Origin: CBDHHC01 sp050633205
Lineage (GTDB): Bacteria > Pseudomonadota > Alphaproteobacteria > Rhizobiales > CBDHHC01
DNA length: 46,826 nt
Direction of reading: 5' to 3'
Assembly: GCA_050633205.1 (NCBI GenBank)
Contig: JBOEGA010000035.1
Span: 1 to 46,826, forward strand
Shown here in pieces: positions 8,410 through 15,529 of the stretch (positions are counted from its first letter, which is position 1; every line of letters starts with the position of its first letter). A program made the translations under genes and the position numbers. A model generated the notes under the pieces. It was not told the origin of the DNA. It searched no databases and was given only the letters and a program-made list of their open reading frames with translations.

Positions 8410-9459
8410 TTATGGGAACAGCGGCTTCTGTTCCAGACCGAGTTTTTCTTCCAGACCAAACATCAGATTGAAATTCTGTAGTGCCTGCCCGGCTGATCCC
8501 TTAACCAGATTATCCAGCGTGGAAATAACAATTGCCCGTCCCGGAATACGGTCCGCCATCACCGCAATATTACAATAGTTTGAACCGCGAACCTGCTGGG
8601 TAGCCGGGATGACCCCATCATCAAGAACCCGGACAAACTCTGTCTGCGCATAGCTGTAGTCCAGTATTTTTCGCAGATCCTCAACAGTCTTTCCGTCAGC
8701 CATCTTTACATAACAGGTAACAAGCTCGCCCCGGCTCATAGGGATAAGATGCGGTGTAAAGTTAACAATCACATCTGAGCCGGCAGCAACTGATAACTCC
8801 TGATCAATCTCGGGTGCATGACGGTGCTTTCCAACAGAGTAGGGCGACAGCCCCTCACCGGCCTCGGTAAACAGCGTATTCTGCTTCAGACTCCGCCCCG
8901 CGCCGGAAACTCCGGATTTCGCATCAATAATTATATCTTCAGCTTTAATAACACTGGATTTCAGCAACGGTATAAGCGCCAGCAGTGTAGCAGTCGGATA
9001 ACAGCCCGGACATGCCACCAGGTCAGCTTTGGCTATTTCATCCCGGTAATGCTCTGAAAGTCCGTAAACAGCCGTTTTCAGCAAGTCTTTATTATCATGA
9101 GAACGCCCATACCACTCTTCATATGTATCGGCATCTCTCAATCGGAAATCCGCTGACATATCAATAACCTTAACATGATCTGGCAGGGCTGCGATAATAT
9201 CCTGTGCCGTACCATGGGGAAGTCCGCAGAATGCAGCATCAATGCCCGCCCAGTCCACTTTAGAAATATCAACCATATCCGGCAGTCCAAAATGTGCCAG
9301 ATGCGGGAAAACATCACCGACCGGATTACCCGCATGACTATGGGCAATAAGCGCCTCAATCTCAATATTGGGATGACATAAAGCCAGTCGAATCAAATCA
9401 CTCCCGGTATATCCTGATGCTCCAATAACCGCGATTTTGATTTTTTTACTATCCGACAT
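8410..9459 (-). CDS. argC: N-acetyl-gamma-glutamyl-phosphate reductase
   Basis: This cytoplasmic enzyme reduces N-acetylglutamyl phosphate to the semialdehyde with NADPH, the third step of arginine synthesis. I chose the ATG at 9459 (349 residues, beginning MSDSKKIKIAVIG) because it places the nucleotide-binding turn IGASGYTGSDL near the N-terminus as in the family. The alternative in-frame ATG at 9510 adds 17 atypical residues. The catalytic cysteine is C153 in CPGCYPTATL. The C-terminal part has GSNYCNIAVMADRIPGRAIV and DNLVKGSAGQALQN, both typical of ArgC. The gene stands alone, convergent with the TRAP operon and divergent from rpsB; in many alphaproteobacteria argC lies near ribosomal genes such as rpsI, so a rpsB neighbour is not surprising. 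Confidence 0.95.
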   Translation of the reverse strand: MSDSKKIKIAVIGASGYTGSDLIRLALCHPNIEIEALIAHSHAGNPVGDVFPHLAHFGLPDMVDISKVDWAGIDAAFCGLPHGTAQDIIAALPDHVKVIDMSADFRLRDADTYEEWYGRSHDNKDLLKTAVYGLSEHYRDEIAKADLVACPGCYPTATLLALIPLLKSSVIKAEDIIIDAKSGVSGAGRSLKQNTLFTEAGEGLSPYSVGKHRHAPEIDQELSVAAGSDVIVNFTPHLIPMSRGELVTCYVKMADGKTVEDLRKILDYSYAQTEFVRVLDDGVIPATQQVRGSNYCNIAVMADRIPGRAIVISTLDNLVKGSAGQALQNFNLMFGLEEKLGLEQKPLFP

Positions 9460-9544
9460 GAGAAACCTGTATTTTTTGAGAGTTTTACTAAGGAATGTAC
9501 CCTCAAGCATCTAGCGGAAAAAAAACCTCATGTAAAACAATTAT

Positions 9545-9588
9545 CATATTGATCCACTTCGAGTTATGGCAAAAAGTGCATCAATATG
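9545..9588. repeat. Long inverted repeat in the argC-rpsB intergenic region
   Basis: CATATTGAT pairs with ATCAATATG and, after one C-C mismatch, CACTT pairs with AAGTG, giving 14 paired bases in 15 around a 14-base loop (9560-9573). No T-run follows on either strand, so it is unlikely to be a terminator. It lies between divergent argC and rpsB, about 85 bases downstream of neither gene's end but upstream of both, and could be an operator. Apart from this and the promoter below, I see nothing else in 9460-9829. Confidence 0.5.
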
Positions 9589-9651
9589 TCCACGAAATGC
9601 AATAATAGGACATAAATGGCTAAAAATTGGCCTTTTTGCCACTTTGCCGAC

Positions 9652-9680
9652 TTGTCAAGCGCAATTATGCGCCCTATAAC
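9652..9680 (+). promoter_or_regulatory. Sigma-70-like promoter for rpsB-tsf
   Basis: TTGTCA (9652-9657) and TATAAC (9675-9680) are separated by exactly 17 bases and lie about 150 bases before the rpsB ATG, leaving room for a leader. The spacer holds an inverted repeat GCGCA-ATTA-TGCGC (9659-9672), which could be a repressor site. Match and spacing are good; the assignment is inference. Confidence 0.6.
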
Positions 9681-9829
9681 GCCACTCATCACACACGCGG
9701 CATGAACCGAATTTTCATCAGAAGCAATTCAGAAGACAAATAAGGTACCGGTGGCCCAATGTTTAATATTGAGCCTGAAAACGATTGCCGCGGAGGATTA
9801 ACCGGAAAATAAGTAAGGAGAGCAGGCCT

Positions 9830-10861
9830 ATGGCTTTGCCAAATTTTAACATGCGTCAGCTGCTTGAAGCAGGCGTTCACTTTGGTCACCAAACACACCG
9901 CTGGAACCCTAAAATGGGTCGCTATATCTTTGGTGCCCGCAATAACATCCACATAATTGATCTGGCTCAGACTGTTCCATTGCTCCATCAGGCCCTTGTA
10001 CTGGTTTCTGATGTTGTAGCAAAAGGTGGCCGTGTACTATTCGTTGGTACAAAACGCCAGGCATCTGACACAGTAGCTGAATCAGCAAGAAGCTGTGCCC
10101 AGTACTTCGTTAACCACAGATGGTTGGGCGGCACGCTTACAAACTGGAAAACAATCTCCAATTCAATCAAGCGCCTTCGTTCTCTTGAAGAAACTCTTGC
10201 AAGCGACGCTCAGGGCCTTACGAAAAAAGAACGCCTTAAAATGACTTTGGACAGAGATAAGCTTGAGCTTTCTCTTGGCGGCATTAAGGACATGGGCGGC
10301 GTTCCTGACCTTCTTTTCGTAATCGATACAAACAAAGAGTCTATCGCTGTTGCTGAAGCTCATAAGCTTCATATCCCAGTCATCGGTGTTATTGACTCCA
10401 ATAGTGACCCGGATGGTGTTACTATCCCTGTTCCGGGCAACGATGATGCTGGCCGTGCGATCAGCCTTTATTGTGATCTTGTAGCTCGCGCTGCAATTGA
10501 CGGTATCGAGCGTTCTCAGGTTGGTGCTGGTGTTGACCTTGGTGCATCTGAAAATCCTGTCGATCTTGAACTTGAGGAAGCTGTTGCTGAAGAGAGCGAA
10601 ACTGTTTCGACTCTTGATAACGTAAGCTTTGAAGTACTTGAAGCTCCAAAAGGCGCTGCTGACGACCTGAAGAAAATCTCGGGCGTAGGACCGGTTCTTG
10701 AGAAAAAACTGAACGGCTTGGGAATTTTCCACTACTGGCAGATTTCAAGCTTCACTAACGAAGACATCGCGCGTGTTGACGAAGTTCTGAGCTTCAAAGG
10801 CCGTATTGAGCGTGATGAGTGGCTTGACCAGGCTAAAAAGCTTCAGGAAGGCCAGGCTTAA
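9830..10861 (+). CDS. rpsB: 30S ribosomal protein S2 with C-terminal helix-hairpin-helix extension
   Basis: This small-subunit ribosomal protein is needed for S1 binding and 30S function. I chose the ATG at 9830 (MALPNFNMRQLLEAG) because it is preceded by AAGGAG and matches the family N-terminus; the in-frame start at 9785 adds 15 unlikely residues. The S2 core covers about residues 1-235 (HFGHQTHRWNPKM, FVNHRWLGGTLTNWKTI, PDLLFVIDTNKE, IPVIGVIDSNSDPDGV). The protein is 343 residues against about 240 in E. coli. The extra part is an acidic linker (about 240-275) and then a domain with KISGVGPVLEKKLNGLGI and an FKGRIERDEW segment, a helix-hairpin-helix-type fold known from some alphaproteobacterial S2, L21 and NuoE proteins. 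It is cotranscribed with tsf. Confidence 0.97.
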   Translation: MALPNFNMRQLLEAGVHFGHQTHRWNPKMGRYIFGARNNIHIIDLAQTVPLLHQALVLVSDVVAKGGRVLFVGTKRQASDTVAESARSCAQYFVNHRWLGGTLTNWKTISNSIKRLRSLEETLASDAQGLTKKERLKMTLDRDKLELSLGGIKDMGGVPDLLFVIDTNKESIAVAEAHKLHIPVIGVIDSNSDPDGVTIPVPGNDDAGRAISLYCDLVARAAIDGIERSQVGAGVDLGASENPVDLELEEAVAEESETVSTLDNVSFEVLEAPKGAADDLKKISGVGPVLEKKLNGLGIFHYWQISSFTNEDIARVDEVLSFKGRIERDEWLDQAKKLQEGQA

Positions 10862-10894
10862 TAGCTGAAATAGCTGATAAGCAACTATCAGGCG

Positions 10895-10929
10895 GCATTC
10901 TGATTTGTCATATTTTGATATCAGAATGC
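10895..10929 (+). promoter_or_regulatory. Hairpin between rpsB and tsf
   Basis: GCATTCTGAT (10895-10904) pairs perfectly with ATCAGAATGC (10920-10929) around a 15-base loop in the 117-base rpsB-tsf gap. No T-run follows, so partial termination, RNA processing or mRNA stability are more likely than full termination. The role is inferred. Confidence 0.5.
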
Positions 10930-10978
10930 TGCTATCCGTTATATTAAGACGACAGAAGCTGAAACATAGAGGCTCAAA

Positions 10979-11905
10979 ATGACAATTACTGCTGCAATGG
11001 TCAAAGACCTGAGAGAAAAATCCGGCGCAGGCATGATGGACTGCAAAGCCGCGCTTAAAGAAACTGACGGCGACATGGAAGCTGCAATCGACTGGCTTCG
11101 TGCAAAAGGTATCGCAAAAAGTGACAAGAAAGCTGGCCGCGTAGCTGCTGAAGGTCTTGTTGGTATCGCTGCTGAAGGAAATAAAGGCGTTGTCGTAGAA
11201 GTTAACTCCGAGACAGATTTCGTAGCACGTAACGAGAAATTCCAGGAAATGGTTAAAGGTATTGCCGCTATTGCTCTTGAAGCAGACGGTGATCTTGAGG
11301 CTCTTAAAGCAAAAGAATTCCCTGGCGCTGGCAAATCAGTTGAAGAGCATCTTAAAGAGATGGTTGGCACAATTGGCGAGAACATGACAATCCGCCGTAC
11401 AGAAGCTGTTACTGTAGGTACTGGTGTTGTTGCCAGCTACATGCACAATGCTGCAGCTGACGGGCTTGGCAAAATTGGTGTTCTTGTAGGCCTGGAATCT
11501 GAAGGCGATCCTGAAAAGCTTCTTGCTTTCGGTAAACAGGTTGGTATGCACATTGCTGCTATGAACCCTCTTGGTCTTGACGAGGCATCTTTGGACTCGG
11601 CTGTTGTTGAACGTGAAAAAGCTGTTTTGACAGAGCAGGCCAGAGAATCCGGCAAGCCTGACAACGTGATCGAAAAGATGATTGTGGGACGTATCAACAA
11701 ATTCTATAAAGAAGTTTGTTTGACAGCTCAGGTGTTCGTTATTGACGGCGAAAATACAGTTGAAAAAGCTGCTGAAATTGCTGGTAAAGATGCTGGCGCA
11801 CCAATCAGGATTACTGGTTTCGTTCGTTTCGCTCTTGGCGATGGCATCGAGAAAAAAGAAGAAGACTTCGCTGCCGAAGTTGCTGCAACTGCTGCGGGCA
11901 ATTAA
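10979..11905 (+). CDS. tsf: Translation elongation factor Ts
   Basis: This is the guanine-nucleotide exchange factor that releases GDP from EF-Tu. It has 308 residues, normal for the family. The N-terminal UBA-like domain shows VKDLREKSGAGMMDCKAAL, and the dimerisation/core part begins with the signature VNSETDFVARNEKF near residue 77. IGRIN-like VGRINKFYKEVCL near residue 240 is the C-terminal module. It directly follows rpsB, the universal bacterial order, and shares its strongly biased codon use. The ATG follows an AGAGG-like site. A 12-bp hairpin follows the stop codon. Confidence 0.98.
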   Translation: MTITAAMVKDLREKSGAGMMDCKAALKETDGDMEAAIDWLRAKGIAKSDKKAGRVAAEGLVGIAAEGNKGVVVEVNSETDFVARNEKFQEMVKGIAAIALEADGDLEALKAKEFPGAGKSVEEHLKEMVGTIGENMTIRRTEAVTVGTGVVASYMHNAAADGLGKIGVLVGLESEGDPEKLLAFGKQVGMHIAAMNPLGLDEASLDSAVVEREKAVLTEQARESGKPDNVIEKMIVGRINKFYKEVCLTAQVFVIDGENTVEKAAEIAGKDAGAPIRITGFVRFALGDGIEKKEEDFAAEVAATAAGN

Positions 11906-11915
11906 TAAATTCCGG

Positions 11916-11949
11916 TCAACGCCGATATCAATCTGGTTATCGGCGTTGA
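11916..11949 (+). terminator. Hairpin after tsf, probable terminator or attenuator
   Basis: TCAACGCCGATA (11916-11927) pairs perfectly over 12 bases with TATCGGCGTTGA (11938-11949), loop of 10 bases. The following TTGCTATATACT is only moderately T-rich, so termination may be partial and allow some read-through into the next gene. Confidence 0.65.
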
Positions 11950-11997
11950 TTGCTATATACTCCTCAGAGCCCGGACCTGAAAAACGAAGGAAGGCTC

Positions 11998-12615
11998 ATG
12001 AAAAAGCTTATTTACGTTGGCGATCCAATGTGTTCCTGGTGCTATGGCTTTGCACCCGTTATTTCCCATATCTGCGAAAACTACAGCGACCAGCTTGATA
12101 TGACTTTAATGCTGGGTGGCCTGTACACTGGCGGCCAGACTTATCAGGATGATAAGCGTATCGCTTTTCTGCAGAAAACATGGAAACAGATATCCGAACT
12201 TTCAGGCCAGCCCTTTGATTTCACCATGCTCGATAAAAAAGACTGGCTCTATGATACAGAGTTAAGTTGTCGTGCCGTGGTCGCAGTACGTCGCATTTCT
12301 CAGGATAAAACCTTCAGATACTTCCACGAAGTCCAGACCAATTTCTATGCAAAAGGCTGGGACAGTCAGTCTGAAGAAACATTCAGTAAAGCTGCTGAAA
12401 GCATCGATATTGATGCTGATAAATTTCTGGATGAATTGCGAAAACCCGATTGCATTGAAGAAACAAGGCAGGATTTCAAACTCACCAGACAAATGGGCGT
12501 AAGCGGATATCCCACTGTCTTGCTCAATGATGAAAATGGCTGGGCAATGCTGACAACAGGATACCAGCAGCTGTCACTTGTTGATTCACGCCTTAAGTCA
12601 TGGCTTCAAAGCTGA
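11998..12615 (+). CDS. DsbA-family (FrnE-like) thioredoxin-fold protein
   Basis: This is a 205-residue predicted thiol-disulfide oxidoreductase or isomerase without a signal peptide, so probably cytoplasmic. I chose the ATG at 11998, preceded by GGAAGG; the open frame extends upstream to 11950 but overlaps the tsf terminator. MKKLIYVGDPMCSWCYGF opens the thioredoxin fold with the active-site pair C12-S-W-C15, and VSGYPTVLLNDENG near residue 170 is the cis-proline loop. The sequence between is the helical insertion of DsbA-type proteins. It follows tsf by 92 bases and converges on the LuxR gene with 18 bases between. CSWC-type members are annotated as DsbA family or FrnE-like; the substrate is unknown. 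Confidence 0.85.
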   Translation: MKKLIYVGDPMCSWCYGFAPVISHICENYSDQLDMTLMLGGLYTGGQTYQDDKRIAFLQKTWKQISELSGQPFDFTMLDKKDWLYDTELSCRAVVAVRRISQDKTFRYFHEVQTNFYAKGWDSQSEETFSKAAESIDIDADKFLDELRKPDCIEETRQDFKLTRQMGVSGYPTVLLNDENGWAMLTTGYQQLSLVDSRLKSWLQS

Positions 12616-12633
12616 TCAGGCAGTCATCTCGAT

Positions 12634-13398
12634 TTATATTTCAATAAGTCCCAGGTAGAGAGCCTTTGAAACAGCATGTGTTTTATTGGCAGCATTCAGC
12701 TTTTTCAAAGCAGAGGCGGTCATTCGCCTGACATCGGCCAGTTCAACCCTCATAATTTCAGCCGTTTCAGCAGTAGTTTTGCCAAGAGCCGCCCAGGAAA
12801 GTACATAACACTCTCCTGTCGTCAGAGACGTATCTGTTTTGCCCTGTAAATCTTTGGGACGAAATAAGAAGCTGGAAGCAACAAGGTCCATGGCGCATTG
12901 TGCCCAATAAACCATAAGAATATTCAGTTCAGCCTGACGCAATTTCAGAATAACCCTGAAGTCAGACACATCATCTTTCCATAAAAACATAATCAGATTG
13001 GAGTATATTCTGCCAACAGGATCAACAAAATGGTAGGGAATAACCAGCCCTTTTTTTGATGCCTGTTTTTGCGCACATTCAAGGACCTTCATATCCCCCT
13101 GCTTATTTTCCTGAGGTTCTCTGGGAGGTTGATCACCATTCCAGTAGAAAGGGATATGATTTCTGCGTGCTTTTGCAAGGCAGGGGTCAATCTGATTATA
13201 TTGCCTGGAGCTGTAATCGTCTTCCAGACTGGCGCCGGCATCCTCCGGTTCAATACCAGTAGGAGTGATAACGCTTCCAATATCAAGGAATTTGAACCCC
13301 TTAAACCCATATTTTTCCGAAAGAGACTGCAATTCTTTTTTTAATTCTTGTAGAGACTTGCAGTTCTCGAACGAGGCAAGGATGCTTTGCATACTCAT
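12634..13398 (-). CDS. LuxR-family transcriptional regulator with autoinducer-binding domain (solo)
   Basis: This is a 254-residue quorum-sensing-type regulator. Residues about 15-175 form the autoinducer-binding domain and about 190-254 the LuxR helix-turn-helix (LTTGECYVLSWAALGKTTAETAEIM ends the first helices, then NAANKTHAVSKAL). Against TraR numbering, Tyr61 (Y62), Asp70-Pro (D71-P72), Trp85 (W86) and the glycine near 113 (G117) are kept, but the first tryptophan, Trp57, is leucine (L58). Since Trp57 contacts acyl-homoserine lactones, a different ligand is possible. No luxI homologue lies in the window, making it a solo here. It is divergent from the P450-like gene, and AGGTGGG precedes its ATG. 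The family call is firm; ligand and targets are inferred. Confidence 0.9.
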   Translation of the reverse strand: MSMQSILASFENCKSLQELKKELQSLSEKYGFKGFKFLDIGSVITPTGIEPEDAGASLEDDYSSRQYNQIDPCLAKARRNHIPFYWNGDQPPREPQENKQGDMKVLECAQKQASKKGLVIPYHFVDPVGRIYSNLIMFLWKDDVSDFRVILKLRQAELNILMVYWAQCAMDLVASSFLFRPKDLQGKTDTSLTTGECYVLSWAALGKTTAETAEIMRVELADVRRMTASALKKLNAANKTHAVSKALYLGLIEI

Positions 13399-13512
13399 TT
13401 TTTAGCCCACCTGGTCTGTCGTCTGAGCAGTTTACCCACAAGCCGGAAACGAGGCAAGATCAAGTTATCATAGTACTTGCGTTATTTTATATTGATTGGC
13501 TGATATTCTTTG

Positions 13513-13532
13513 TGTAGGGGAATCCCCCTACA
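13513..13532. promoter_or_regulatory. Lux-box-like palindrome
   Basis: TGTAGGGG (13513-13520), loop AATC, and CCCCTACA (13525-13532) make a perfect 8-bp inverted repeat of 20 bp in total, the size and TGTA/TACA ends expected for a LuxR site. It lies between the LuxR solo and the P450-like gene. A TATAGA -10 candidate at 13554-13559 places the palindrome centre about 43 bp before the predicted transcription start, the classical activating position of lux boxes. Binding is inferred. Confidence 0.6.
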
Positions 13533-13553
13533 TCAAGTCTGGGATGTATATGT

Positions 13554-13559
13554 TATAGA
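13554..13559 (+). promoter_or_regulatory. Candidate -10 element for the P450-like gene
   Basis: TATAGA stands 22 bases after the lux-box-like palindrome with no good -35 hexamer, as expected for an activator-dependent promoter. The start of transcription would fall near 13566, leaving a leader of about 64 bases before the ATG at 13630. Confidence 0.4.
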
Positions 13560-13629
13560 TACAACTAGCAGTAATAAAAACATTAAAAAATAATGGAACC
13601 ACTTTACTTGCGCTCTCACAGGAAACGGG

Positions 13630-14859
13630 ATGTTACATTGCTTCTCTGATTTGCATATGTTTAGAACAGACCCGCTGGGCTTTCTCCTTGAGAAGGGGAG
13701 TTCAGCTCATAACTCCCTGATTCAGCTATATCTCGGTAAAAAAACATATTTGATTGTAAACCCTGCCCTGGTATCCGGCATTAAAGATATTACCGTAGGC
13801 GTAACAAGTAAGGGCTCGGTTTTTCACAAATTAAAATTCAGGACAGAAAGCAGGGAAAGTCGCAGTCTGGAGCTTAAAGAAGCTGCCTATACGCAATTTA
13901 TGAGTGGGCTTGTTCCTGCTAACATAGAGCAGATAACCGCTATTGTTCGCAAAAATATTTTTAAACTGGCCGGACGTAATATTTTTAATGCGAATGAAAT
14001 AATGGCCCCTTTGGCACTACATATTATGTCTACCCTGATATTTGGCCACTCAACCATTTCAGATTCTGATGAACATGCTTTCATTAAGGCAGTGAAATTT
14101 GTTGAAGCCCAGATGCAGCACCCCATCAACAGGGTTTTACCCGGAGTTGAAGCAGACTGTACCGGCTATGCCGAAATTCAGGCTTCCAGAAGAATTATTC
14201 GTGCGATTTTAAAGAGACTGCGTGAGAAAGCTCTTCCCGGTAGCCTTTTTCGTGCAATGGAAAAAAGCGGTGCGGATAGTAAAGAGCTGGATAATGAAAT
14301 TTTGGCAGTTCTATTAATCGGGTACTATTTTATCGGAGGAAGCGCCCCCTGGACCCTGTACTTTATGGCAGTTCATGATGGTTTGCAGGAAAAACTGGCT
14401 CAGGAAGCTGAAGCAATATCTGACAGCGTGGGAGAATTGAGTTTTGATGGTCTGAGCACAGCCAAAACATCTGTAGCATTAACTCATGAAGTTCTGAGAT
14501 TATATCCCCCCGTATGGTGGAGCTCCAGAACACTGGAAACCGAAAAGACTATAGAAGGGTGCAGGTTGTTTCCAGGTACGTCCCTGATCGTTAGTCCCTG
14601 GCAGTTGGGGCGGGATGCAAGATATTGGCATAAGCCGGACGAATTCAATTTACACAGAAATTACAATACTCCTGCGTTCTGCCCATTTGGTGCAGGACTC
14701 AGAGCAAATATAAGTTCTTCAATAGCAACATCAATTTTGCAGATCATCACACTGAACTTCTCAGTGTGTTACCGACTGAGTTATAAATCAAGATATCCCG
14801 CTCCCCCACCTTTGGCTGCCGGAGCATTAATGCCTCCTAAAATCTCATTATCCATGTAA
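13630..14859 (+). CDS. Cytochrome P450-fold protein lacking the heme cysteine
   Basis: This 409-residue protein has the P450 fold order but has lost key catalytic parts. Retained: the N-terminal region (DPLGFLLEKG, LYLGKKTYLIVNP), the K-helix ExxR as E287-V-L-R290 followed by LYPPVWW, and the PxxFxxxR meander (PDEFNLHR). Altered: the I-helix AGxxT reads I-G231-Y-Y-F234, with no Thr or acid, and the heme loop FxxGxRxCxG reads F353-G-A-G-L-R-A-N360-I-S362, with Asn in place of the axial Cys and Ser in place of the last Gly. C351 lies on the wrong side of the loop. The C-helix WxxxR is not visible. No frameshift or stop is present, so it looks like a maintained pseudoenzyme. AGGAAACGGG precedes the ATG. 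It is divergent from the LuxR solo. Confidence 0.82.
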   Translation: MLHCFSDLHMFRTDPLGFLLEKGSSAHNSLIQLYLGKKTYLIVNPALVSGIKDITVGVTSKGSVFHKLKFRTESRESRSLELKEAAYTQFMSGLVPANIEQITAIVRKNIFKLAGRNIFNANEIMAPLALHIMSTLIFGHSTISDSDEHAFIKAVKFVEAQMQHPINRVLPGVEADCTGYAEIQASRRIIRAILKRLREKALPGSLFRAMEKSGADSKELDNEILAVLLIGYYFIGGSAPWTLYFMAVHDGLQEKLAQEAEAISDSVGELSFDGLSTAKTSVALTHEVLRLYPPVWWSSRTLETEKTIEGCRLFPGTSLIVSPWQLGRDARYWHKPDEFNLHRNYNTPAFCPFGAGLRANISSSIATSILQIITLNFSVCYRLSYKSRYPAPPPLAAGALMPPKISLSM

Positions 14860-14934
14860 TCACACAGGACTTCCCCGCTTCTGCATGGACGATTTTCTTT
14901 ATTTTAACAATAATCAGATATTATCTTCTGGACT

Positions 14935-14943
14935 TGTAGGGGG
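14935..14943 (+). promoter_or_regulatory. Half-site resembling the lux-box-like palindrome
   Basis: TGTAGGGGG repeats the left arm of the palindrome at 13513-13532 and lies about 60 bases before the lipoprotein start. The right arm is degenerate (TTGCGCACA). It may be a weak second site for the same regulator, or chance. Confidence 0.25.
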
Positions 14944-14995
14944 CAACTTGCGCACAGACATGTTTGCAGGCTGTAAAGACTTATTCAACCAGTAA

Positions 14996-15523
14996 GTGAA
15001 TTTGATGTCAGTTGGGACAAAATTTAGGAGTTTATTATCAGTTCTGCGATGCAGGGCCGGGGGCATTCTGTATATTGTCATGGCATTGATATTATCAGGT
15101 TGTGGGCAGTCAGGCTCAGGCTCCTCTCCGTTTGTTCCTCATGAATTTGACTTTGATAACAGGCAGTTCTCCATTCAGCTACCGCCCAAAGCATCTATCC
15201 TTTCATCAGAGGATAAAAATCTGGTCATGATTAATCTTCAGGCCGGAACAGCGCTTTCGCCACGAATTACGATACGCAAAACCTTCACGGGTGATGCCAG
15301 TATGCCGGGAGGGAAATCGCTGAAACTTCGCAATGCAGCTTTGCTCGATTACAGAGTCTCGGCTACAAATGTAGGAGCAGGCCAGCCGGAAGCCTTTCTG
15401 AATGGCCACCTGACGTTTGGTGGCCAGAGATATGTCGTGTCATGTAATATCCAGAGCAAGTTTGTAACAAAGACCCATGCTTCCTGGTGTGTGGATTACC
15501 TGGCTACCATAGCAACCCGTTGA
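14996..15523 (+). CDS. Predicted lipoprotein of unknown function
   Basis: I do not recognise a family. The 175-residue product begins at GTG 14996 (ATG at 15005 is an equally good choice; no clear ribosome-binding site decides it). A positively charged N-terminus and hydrophobic stretch (ILYIVMALIL) lead to a lipobox LSGC with the lipidated cysteine near residue 36, followed by a short Gly/Ser linker. This predicts an envelope lipoprotein. The mature part is about 140 residues, mixed beta-like, with two cysteines near the end (VSCNIQ and SWCVDY) that could form a disulfide. It follows the P450-like gene by 136 bases on the same strand and converges with the membrane protein gene. Function is unknown. 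Confidence 0.7.
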   Translation: MNLMSVGTKFRSLLSVLRCRAGGILYIVMALILSGCGQSGSGSSPFVPHEFDFDNRQFSIQLPPKASILSSEDKNLVMINLQAGTALSPRITIRKTFTGDASMPGGKSLKLRNAALLDYRVSATNVGAGQPEAFLNGHLTFGGQRYVVSCNIQSKFVTKTHASWCVDYLATIATR

Positions 15524-15529
15524 TCTTTT

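Noticed and set aside
10163..10732. 189-codon open frame antisense to rpsB
   Set aside because: It lies wholly inside rpsB on the other strand, and its protein shows no motif; codon bias of rpsB explains it.
14680..14682. Cys351 as a substitute heme ligand of the P450-like protein
   Set aside because: It lies before the FxxG part of the loop, nine residues from the normal ligand position, so it could not take the usual geometry without rearrangement.
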